This document shows, in pieces, positions 57,536 to 64,000 of a stretch of 64,000 nucleotides of DNA (its first letter is position 1; each line of letters opens with the position of its first letter). This DNA comes from CAWAHD01 sp963781785 (lineage in GTDB: Bacteria; Planctomycetota; Planctomycetia; Isosphaerales; Isosphaeraceae), in the NCBI GenBank assembly GCA_963781785.1, contig CAWAHD010000005.1:3472001-3536000 (forward strand). The letters are read 5' to 3'. The position numbers were made by a program, and so were the translations under genes. The notes beneath the pieces were generated by a model. That model made no database searches, was not told where the DNA came from, and worked only from the letters and a program-made list of their open reading frames with translations.

Positions 57536-58419
57536 GGAATCAACGACCGACGATCGCTGAATTGAGGGCCCGCGTTCAGAAGGAGCGGTCGCGAGAGATC
57601 GGCAACTGGCTGGCGCGTCGCGTGGCGCGTCCAACGGCGGTTTATGGCTCGTGGGCGGCGATCCGGCTGGGGCTGAGTGCAAACCAGGTGACTCTGCTGG
57701 CACTCGTGGCGTCGATCGGGGCGGCGGCGGCAATCGGCAGTGGAACTCGGGGCCTGTTCGTGGCCGGGGTCGGTCTGGCTCACCTCGGCTTCTGGCTCGA
57801 CCACGTGGACGGGCAGGTCGCGCGGTGGCGCGGCACGACCAGCCTGGACGGGGTCTATTTTGACTACCTCATGCATCATGCAGCGAGCATGCTCCTGGGC
57901 TTTGCGCTGGGATTCGGGCTGGCGGCGTGTTCCGGCGACCTGCGGTGGGCGATCGCGGGGTTCGCGCTGGCACTTGGCTGGGGGTTGCTGGGTTTGCACA
58001 ATGACTGCCGCTACAAGGCCTTTTTCCAGCGGCTCAAAAGCACGACTGCGTGCTATCGGGTCGACGGGGGATCCGGAGGGAGCCCGCAACCGCCGGCCCC
58101 CTGGCCGCGCCGGGGCCGCGCCATAGTCACCTGGCCTGCGTATAAAGCATGCGAGAGCCATGTCGTGCTGCTCGGGTTGACGGCACTGGCTCTCGCGGCG
58201 ATCGCGTCTGGGGCAGTCTGGCTGGCCCTGTGGCGCGGCTGGGTGCTCGTCATGGCCGTGCTCGCGCCGCTCCTGGCGATCGGACGGATCACCCGCTCGG
58301 TGTCGCAACAGTCGACCGAGGCCGAGTTCACGCGCTGGTTTCAGCCGCTGGGCCGGGCAGAACACGACGAGTCGCGGCCGGCTTTCGTCGACGCCTCCAC
58401 ACCCCGCGCGGATCGCTGA
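57532..58419 (+). CDS. CDP-alcohol phosphatidyltransferase family protein, variant active site
   Basis: 295 residues with about six membrane segments. The signature is at residues 90-115: D90-x2-D93-G94-x2-A97-R98, eight residues, G107-x3-D111-x3-H115. In the family (D-x2-D-G-x2-A-R-x8-G-x3-D-x3-D) the last Asp is the proposed catalytic base; here it is His. The enzyme class transfers a phosphoalcohol from CDP-linked donors to make phospholipids or inositol derivatives. Starts in the preceding stop (ATGA). Activity may be altered; substrate unknown. 58420-58612 holds no gene. Confidence 0.83.
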   Translation: MRNQRPTIAELRARVQKERSREIGNWLARRVARPTAVYGSWAAIRLGLSANQVTLLALVASIGAAAAIGSGTRGLFVAGVGLAHLGFWLDHVDGQVARWRGTTSLDGVYFDYLMHHAASMLLGFALGFGLAACSGDLRWAIAGFALALGWGLLGLHNDCRYKAFFQRLKSTTACYRVDGGSGGSPQPPAPWPRRGRAIVTWPAYKACESHVVLLGLTALALAAIASGAVWLALWRGWVLVMAVLAPLLAIGRITRSVSQQSTEAEFTRWFQPLGRAEHDESRPAFVDASTPRADR

Positions 58420-58612
58420 CGGAAAGGTTGCCCATTTCTCGTCCCTGATTCCCCATCCCTCTGGACAGAGCGGGCGCGACGGAATACGTTCAGCTTGGAC
58501 GGTCGGCCGGCTCAAGAAACGCCCTCCGCGGCATTGCGACGAATTGCGCCGCAACGACCCCCATGGGCCCCACTTCGCCAAGGTGGGGAAAGGGATCGGC
58601 GACTCATCACTG

Positions 58613-59681
58613 ATGACTGATCACAAAAGAGACCTGGGAATCGGGGTAATCGGCGCGGGATTCATCGTGCCGCGACTGCCATTTACCGGCATACTCGGCC
58701 GCCGGGTATTGCGTGGTAGGGATCACGTCGCGGTCGCAGCAACGGGCAAACGAGGCCGCGGCATCCCGGGAGGTGGCCAGGGTCTACGAATCCGTCGAGG
58801 AGATGCTCGACGACCCCGCTATCCAGATCGTGGACATCGCCATTCCGCCCTTGGCGCAGCCGGGGATGATCGCGCACGTGCTTGGACACCGTCGCCACGT
58901 GCGGGGGATCCTGGCGCAAAAGCCGCTCGCGATGTCGTATGGAGAGGCCAAAGGTGTCGTCGAGAGCTGCGAACGAGCCGGGGTGGTGCTCCAAGTCAAC
59001 CAGAACATGCGGTATGATCAATCGGTGCGGGCACTCAAAAGCTTGGTCGAGCGCGGGTTACTGGGCGAGCCGGTGCTGGCGACGATCGAGATGCGGGCCG
59101 TCCCGCACTGGATGCCGTGGGCCCAAGGGGGTCGATCGCTGTCGACGTTTGTGATGAGCATCCATCACCTCGACACGTTTCGGTACTGGCTGGGGGATCC
59201 GGAACGGCTTCTGGCCAGCACGCGAGCTGATCCTCGGACGGGGTTTCCGCATGCCGACGGGATCAACCTGTACATGCTTGAGTATCAGAGCGGTGCACGG
59301 GCGGCGGCGTGGGATGACGTCTGGGCTGGCCCAGCGCGGGAAGGGGCGGGGGCCGACGTGGCGATCCGCTGGCGGTTTGAAGGCACTGAGGGGCTTGCGC
59401 TAGGCACGATCGGCTGGCCGGGCTGGCCGAGGCGAGTTCCCAGCACAATCGATTACTCCACAATCCGCGACTGCGGTTCCTGGCACCGGCCCCGCTGGGA
59501 CAAGGCGTGGTTTCCCGATGCGTTCGCCGGCACGATGGGAGGACTGCTCCAGGCGGTAGAGACCGGCAAAGAGCCCGACATCTCGGGCCGCGACAACTTG
59601 AAGACAATCGCTTTGTGTGAAGCCGTGCTGACCGGAGCACGCGACCATCGCGCGGTGCGTCTCGACGAGTTTACGGGGTAG
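58613..59681 (+). pseudogene. Gfo/Idh/MocA family oxidoreductase, one frameshift
   Basis: Starts LGIGVIGAGFIV, the Rossmann dinucleotide motif; one extra base near 58670 shifts the frame and the protein resumes as RDCHLPAYSAAGYCVVGITS. It continues with VDIAIPPLAQPGMIAHVL, LAQKPLAMSYGEAKGVVE (the EKP-like motif, here QKP) and STFVMSIHHLDTFRYWLGDP, the typical HxxD region. Total about 355 residues. NAD(P)-dependent sugar or inositol dehydrogenases belong here. Seven bases before the next gene. Confidence 0.82.
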
Positions 59682-59688
59682 GCCTCGA

Positions 59689-61269
59689 TTGACAAAACTC
59701 GCCTGGTCATTCCCGTTTGACGCTTTTGCCCCGGCAGTTGCCCTGGGGATCGACCCCGCCGTGCTCCTTGGTTTCGGTGCGATGGTGTTGATGGTGCTGG
59801 CGGGGATCATGCTCCGGGTACTCAAGTGGAAGGCTCAGCAACAGCGGCTGTTCGCGAATCTCAAGGCCGGGGCCGCCGAGCGGCGTCGGGCCGAGCGCGC
59901 GATGCGCCAGACCGAAGTCTTCTATCATTCGCTGGTCGAGACCATCCCACAGATGATCCTGTGCAAGGACCTTCTCGGAAGATTTACCTTCGCCAACCAG
60001 AAGTTCTGCGCGGAGCTGGGGACGACCCTCGAGGACATCAAGGGCAAGACCGACCTGGATTTCTTTCCCCACGAGCTCGCGGAGAAGTACCGCCGGGACG
60101 ACAAGGCGGTGATCGAAAGCGGGCGAGTTCTCGACGTCGTCGAGCAGCATGTGACACCCAAGGGGGAAACGCTGTACGTGCAGGTCATGAAGACGCCCCT
60201 CTTTGGTGAGGACGGCAAGGCGATCGGCATTCAGGGCATCTTCTGGAACGTCACCGAGCGGATGCGCTCCGAGGAGAAGCTCAAAGAGCAGAATGTCATG
60301 CTTCAGGAGCTCGCCCGCTCGGAGCGGCAAGCTCATGAAGCGCTCAAGGCCGCCCAAAGCCGGATGGTTGAGACCGAGAAACTGGCGAGCTTGGGCCAGT
60401 TGGTGGCCGGTGTGGCTCACGAGATCAACAACCCATTGGCGTTTGTGAGCAACAACGTCGCCGTGCTGGAGCGCGACCTCCGCGACTTGGTGACCTTGAT
60501 CGAGTTGTACCGCCAGGTGGAGCGTGCCGGCGAGAGGACGGAAAAATCGCAGGTCGAGACTCCGCACATGGACGTCGGCGAAGATGCCGGCGCCGAGAAT
60601 GAAGGCGCCGTGTTCATCCAGATCGACAAGATCAGCGAACAGCTCGACCTCGATTACACTCTGAACAATCTACCGAAACTGATCGAACGGACCCGCGAGG
60701 GCCTGCGGCGGATCGAGCGGATCGTCAAAGACCTGCGGCTGTTCGCCCGGGTCGATGAAGGCGACTGGAACGAGGTTGACCTGAACCCGGGAATCGAGTC
60801 ATCGGTGAACATGGTGCAGGGGTATGCGCGTAAGAATGGCGTCCGGCTGGTGACGGACCTTGCGCCTTTGCCGATGGTTCGATGCCGCGGGGCGCGGGTG
60901 CACCAAGTCGTCGTAAACCTCCTGATGAACGGAATCGACGCCTGCAAGCCCGAGAGTTCGGTGACAATCCGCACGCGTCCTGAGGCGGACGGAGTGCGAA
61001 TCGAGGTCTCTGACTCGGGCTCCGGCATCGATCCTGCCAATCGCGAGCGGATCTTCGACCCGTTCTTCACCACCAAGCCGATCGGAGAGGGGACCGGCCT
61101 GGGACTATCGATCAGCTACGGCATCGTGCAGGAGCACCACGGGACCATCGACGTTCAATCCGTGCCAGGGGAAGGATCTTGCTTCACTGTCCGGCTCCCG
61201 CGGGAGCCGGGACGCACCGCGGCACCTGTCTCTCCGGTATCCGAGTCCGTTACGCCAAAGGAAGGATGA
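59689..61269 (+). CDS. PAS-domain sensor histidine kinase
   Basis: 526 residues. One N-terminal membrane segment (about 25-43), a coiled stretch, a PAS domain (about 75-195, SLVETIPQMILCKDLLGRFT to GIFWNVTERMRS), a HisKA domain with phospho-acceptor His in VAGVAHEINNPLAFVSNN (about 244), a roughly 60-residue acidic insert, and a HATPase domain with N box NLLMNGIDACKP, G1 DSGSGID, F box FDPFFTTKP and G2 GTGLGLSI. No receiver domain and no response regulator beside it. The start is TTG with a weak RBS. It is followed by a STAS protein. Confidence 0.88.
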   Translation: MTKLAWSFPFDAFAPAVALGIDPAVLLGFGAMVLMVLAGIMLRVLKWKAQQQRLFANLKAGAAERRRAERAMRQTEVFYHSLVETIPQMILCKDLLGRFTFANQKFCAELGTTLEDIKGKTDLDFFPHELAEKYRRDDKAVIESGRVLDVVEQHVTPKGETLYVQVMKTPLFGEDGKAIGIQGIFWNVTERMRSEEKLKEQNVMLQELARSERQAHEALKAAQSRMVETEKLASLGQLVAGVAHEINNPLAFVSNNVAVLERDLRDLVTLIELYRQVERAGERTEKSQVETPHMDVGEDAGAENEGAVFIQIDKISEQLDLDYTLNNLPKLIERTREGLRRIERIVKDLRLFARVDEGDWNEVDLNPGIESSVNMVQGYARKNGVRLVTDLAPLPMVRCRGARVHQVVVNLLMNGIDACKPESSVTIRTRPEADGVRIEVSDSGSGIDPANRERIFDPFFTTKPIGEGTGLGLSISYGIVQEHHGTIDVQSVPGEGSCFTVRLPREPGRTAAPVSPVSESVTPKEG

Positions 61270-61276
61270 TCGAGCC

Positions 61277-61675
61277 ATGATGTCAGATCACACGAGCGCG
61301 CACGACGGCCACACCGCGCTGATCGCTTATGACCTGGTCGAGGAGTCCAACCCGAAGGTGGTTATCGTCGAATTCTTGATCCACACGATCGCCGACCCGA
61401 CCTTGGCCGCCCAGCTCGGTCAGCAGCTTGGCTCGCTGATCCGTCCCGAGCTCCCCAAGCAGTTTTTACTCGATTTCAAGAATGTCAAGACCTTCAGCAG
61501 CACAGCGTTTGGTGCCCTGGTCTCGTTCATTCTCAAGGTGCGCGACGCCGGCGGGCGTGTGAAGCTCTGCAACATGAACGAGTTTGTCCGGTTCGGCGCC
61601 GACGTGATCCGGATGGGAGAGTTCAGCGAGTTTGCGACCGACCGGACGACCGCAATCGAGGAATTTATGAAATGA
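61277..61675 (+). CDS. STAS-domain protein (anti-sigma factor antagonist-like)
   Basis: 132 residues. The central FLLDFKNVKTFSSTAFGALV matches the STAS core, where a Ser after the strand is phosphorylated in SpoIIAA-type proteins (here SSTAFGAL). C-terminus MNEFVRFGADVIRMGEFSEF is typical. No anti-sigma kinase (SpoIIAB type) is near; the upstream histidine kinase is a possible partner. Overlaps the next gene by four bases (ATGA). Confidence 0.85.
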   Translation: MMSDHTSAHDGHTALIAYDLVEESNPKVVIVEFLIHTIADPTLAAQLGQQLGSLIRPELPKQFLLDFKNVKTFSSTAFGALVSFILKVRDAGGRVKLCNMNEFVRFGADVIRMGEFSEFATDRTTAIEEFMK

Positions 61676-62498
61676 TGAAGCTCGGATTGATCAATTCGGC
61701 CTGGGTGCAGGCCGGCCGCGGGACGGAATTCGGCATCCGGAAGACAAAGGAAATCGGCTTCGACTCGATTGACATCTTTGCCGACCCGCTCGACATCGAC
61801 GTTCGGGAGAAGCGGCTGATCAAGAAGGAGTGCGACCGTGCGGGCCTGCCGATCGTGAGCGTGGCCTGCGTGGCGGTCGGCCTGATCGATTTCAACCCGA
61901 GCGTCCAGCGGTTCCACGTCGATCGGGTCGGCGCGTACCTGGATATGGCCTTCCTGTTCGAGGCGAGGAATCTCCTCTTGGTGCTGGGAGAGTACATCTG
62001 GCAGAAAGAAGTGATTCCGGCGGCCGCTCAATGGACGACCGCTGTCGAGCACGTGCGGTCGCTCTCCGATCGGGCCGATGAGCTCGGCCTGGAGATCGCA
62101 CTCGAGCTCGAGCCGTTTGCGCTGTCGCTCTTGAACGACGTGCCCAGCATGGCGCGGTTTCTCGACGAGGTGAACCGGCCGGCCGTGAAGGCCAATCTCG
62201 ATATCTCGCACCTGGCGCTGTCGAAGCAGGCTCCGGAATCGATCGCACAATTGCGCGGGCGCGTAGCGCACGTCCACATTTCCGATTGCGATGGCCGGGT
62301 GCACGGCGACCTACCCCCGGGCGCGGAGTGGTCGACTTTCCTCCGTACCTTCAAGCGATCAAAACGCTCGATATACCGGAGGCGACGATTCCGCTGGAGC
62401 TGGAGTATTCACCTGAGCCCGACAAAATAGTGGAGTGGGTCGGCGAGGCGTATGAGAAGACATCGGCCCTGATGCGGGCGGCGGGATTGCGAGCATGA
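61672..62498 (+). pseudogene. Sugar phosphate isomerase/epimerase, one frameshift
   Basis: A TIM-barrel AP-endonuclease-2-type fold: MMKLGLINSAWVQAGRGTEF, FDSIDIFADPLDIDV, GLEIALELEPFALSLLN (metal-binding Glu), VKANLDISHLALSK (Asp/His) and VAHVHISDCDGRVHGDLPPG. A base is missing in the G run near 62320; the C-terminus IKTLDIPEATIPLELEYSPE to LRA is in another frame. Joined length about 275, normal. One-base loss in a homopolymer makes an assembly error plausible. The stop overlaps the next start. Confidence 0.82.
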
Positions 62499-64000
62499 GC
62501 CGGATCGCGAGCGTGGCCAGTCAGATGGTGCTCTGTCTTGGGCTGGCGATCGTGGCCGGATGGCCGGCGGGGGCCACGGTTGCCGAGGCATGGCGGGCAC
62601 TCGCTCACCCGGAAGATGCTCAGCTCGGTCCAGGCTCGGCGTATGATGCCGTGGGGTCGGCGGAGATGCTCCGCGACCGGTCAGGATTGCCGCGGCCGCT
62701 CCGGCTGGCGATCGAGACCGGAATCGTGGTCGTGGGCACCGAGGCCCTGGCGCTCCCGGTCGGGATCGTAATCGCGCTCTTGCTCTTTCGCACCGATGTA
62801 CCGTGGCGGGGGCCGCTCCTGTTGATCTTGACCCTGGCGGCCTTTGTACCGCTTCCCTTGCACGCGACTGCGTGGCTAGGGGCCTTCGGGAATGCGGGGC
62901 GGCTCCAGCCATTCGGAGCGCAACCGATCCTGGTTGGCCGATTCGGCGCCGCGGTCGTCCAAGGATCGGCGGCGCTGCCTTGGGTGGTGCTGATCGTGGG
63001 GGTGGGTTTGTGCGGGGTCGAGCCCGAACTGGAAGAGTCGGCGTTACTCGACCATGGGCCGGCGCGCGTTCTTTTCGAAGTGACCCTGCGGCGGTCGCTC
63101 GGGGCGATCGCTGGAGCCGCGCTCGCGGTGGCCGTCTTGGCCGCCGGTGACATGACGGTGACCGACCTCTTGCAGATTCGCACCTATGCCGAGGAAGCCT
63201 ATCTTCAATACTCGCTTGGCAAGGGGCCTGGCGAGGCGGCACTCGTGGCTTTGCCTCCATTTCTAGTACTGGGAGTGCTGATCCTGTTCGTTGGCCGGTG
63301 CTTGCCCGGCTCGACCCCGCTCGCATGGCATCGTCTCTCAATCGGGCGCGGCGATGGCCTCTGGGCGCATGGCGGCTTCCGCTCGGAGTCATTCTGATCG
63401 GCGTGGCCGGAAACATTGTGGCACTGCCGCTGTACAGCCTGGTGTGGCGCGCCGGCAGAGTCGGCGGCAGGGCGACGGCGAGCCGTCTGCCGGTCTGGTC
63501 GGCGACGGGGCTCTGGGGTACCTTGCAACATGCGGCCGCTGACATTCGGGAGCCGCTCGGGTTGAGCGTGCTCGTGACAGGGGTTGCGGCCACCGTGGCG
63601 GCCCTGCTGGCCTTCGGGCTGGGCTGGACCGCCCGCCGATCGATGGTTTGGAGCGGCGTGGCCATGGTCACCCTGGCCCTCACCCTGGCCACTCCCGGAC
63701 CAATTGCCGGGATGGCGCTGATCCTGGCATACCAACCGGTCGACCTGATCTACAATTCAGCGGCGATCATCGTGATGGCCGAGGTTTTTCGATCGCTGCC
63801 CTACGCACTCTTGGTCCTCTGGCCCTTTCTGTGTTCGTTTCCCCAGGAGTATCTCGACGCGGCTGCTCTCGACGGTTTGACACCGTCTGCCCGGATGTTG
63901 CGGGTGGTGCTTCCGCTGTCGTGGCGGGCGATTCTGGCGGCCTGGGCGGTCGCCTTCGCCATTGGTCTGGGCGAGCTTCCGGCAACCAACCTGGTGACGC
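62495..64000 (+). pseudogene. Iron/spermidine-type ABC transporter permease, frameshifted, runs off the window
   Basis: Two-domain permease like FbpB/ThiP. First half: IETGIVVVGTEALALPVGIV, LILTLAAFVPLPLHATAWLG and the EAA-like EESALLDHGPARVLFEVTLR. After a shift near 63320 the second half continues WPLGAWRLPLGVILIGVAGN to DAAALDGLTPSARMLRVVLP and AFAIGLGELPATNLVT, the second EAA loop and typical C-terminus, still open at the window end. The shift falls between the two halves. No binding protein or ATPase is in the window; they probably follow. Confidence 0.8.

Overview
High-GC bacterial DNA, most likely from a planctomycete of the Isosphaeraceae type. The gene families support this: a squalene-cyclase-like protein beside a DUF362 protein, a large FG-GAP protein, a secreted Gly/Asn-rich protein, a protein with the N-terminal 'AANRxNAxxSxGPRT' signature, and very many dispersed intergenic repeats. 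This is inferred from gene content; no rRNA or other marker gene is present. No tRNA, rRNA or CRISPR array was seen.

Layout. (1) 0-4.9 kb: end of a cyclase-like gene, a Tat-exported DUF362 protein, then a MarR-controlled cluster (MarR, DoxX, old yellow enzyme, NADPH-dependent FMN reductase, truncated SDR). The same 12-bp palindrome lies before marR and before doxX. (2) 5.2-11.5 kb: a di-heme cytochrome gene (minus strand) and a membrane protein/ABC ATPase/ABC permease operon, all with frameshifts. (3) 11.5-21.7 kb: a repeat-rich graveyard with at least five dispersed repeat families, a 478-bp duplication, nested tandem repeats, a broken IS256 element, a RelB/YafQ-like toxin-antitoxin pair, a DUF1016 nuclease, a truncated N-terminal piece of DISARM drmA, and fragments of abortive-infection-type and DUF5677 proteins. 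(4) 21.8-43.8 kb: a complete-order type 2 BREX (Pgl) locus: MerR-like regulator, pglW, GxxExxY gene, pglX, AlbA_2/Schlafen-like gene, pglY, pglZ, brxD, brxHI. pglW, pglY and brxD are intact. pglX is split by an IS1380 element whose precise removal restores the frame, and it also carries an in-frame foldback repeat. The AlbA_2 gene is split around a VapBC module. pglZ and brxHI carry frameshifts. (5) 43.9-47.2 kb: two hypothetical genes between direct repeats. (6) 47.3-53.7 kb: FG-GAP protein, a MotA/TolQ-like channel protein with a long tail plus a membrane partner with an Ig-like domain, and a Gly/Asn-rich secreted protein. (7) 53.8-64 kb: DUF2617 protein, methyltransferase, GT-C-like membrane protein, CDP-alcohol phosphotransferase, Gfo/Idh/MocA oxidoreductase, PAS histidine kinase, STAS protein, sugar phosphate isomerase and a binding-protein-dependent permease, mostly tightly spaced or overlapping on the plus strand.

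General caution: single-base frameshifts interrupt about fourteen conserved genes across the window, including ordinary metabolic ones, several next to G or C runs. Some may be assembly errors. The IS1380 insertion, the repeat-truncated genes and the split AlbA_2 gene are structural and cannot be explained that way. The best candidates for undescribed biology are the MotA-like/Ig-domain membrane pair, the minus-strand-open R1 repeat family, and the mobile foldback repeat that became coding sequence in pglX.
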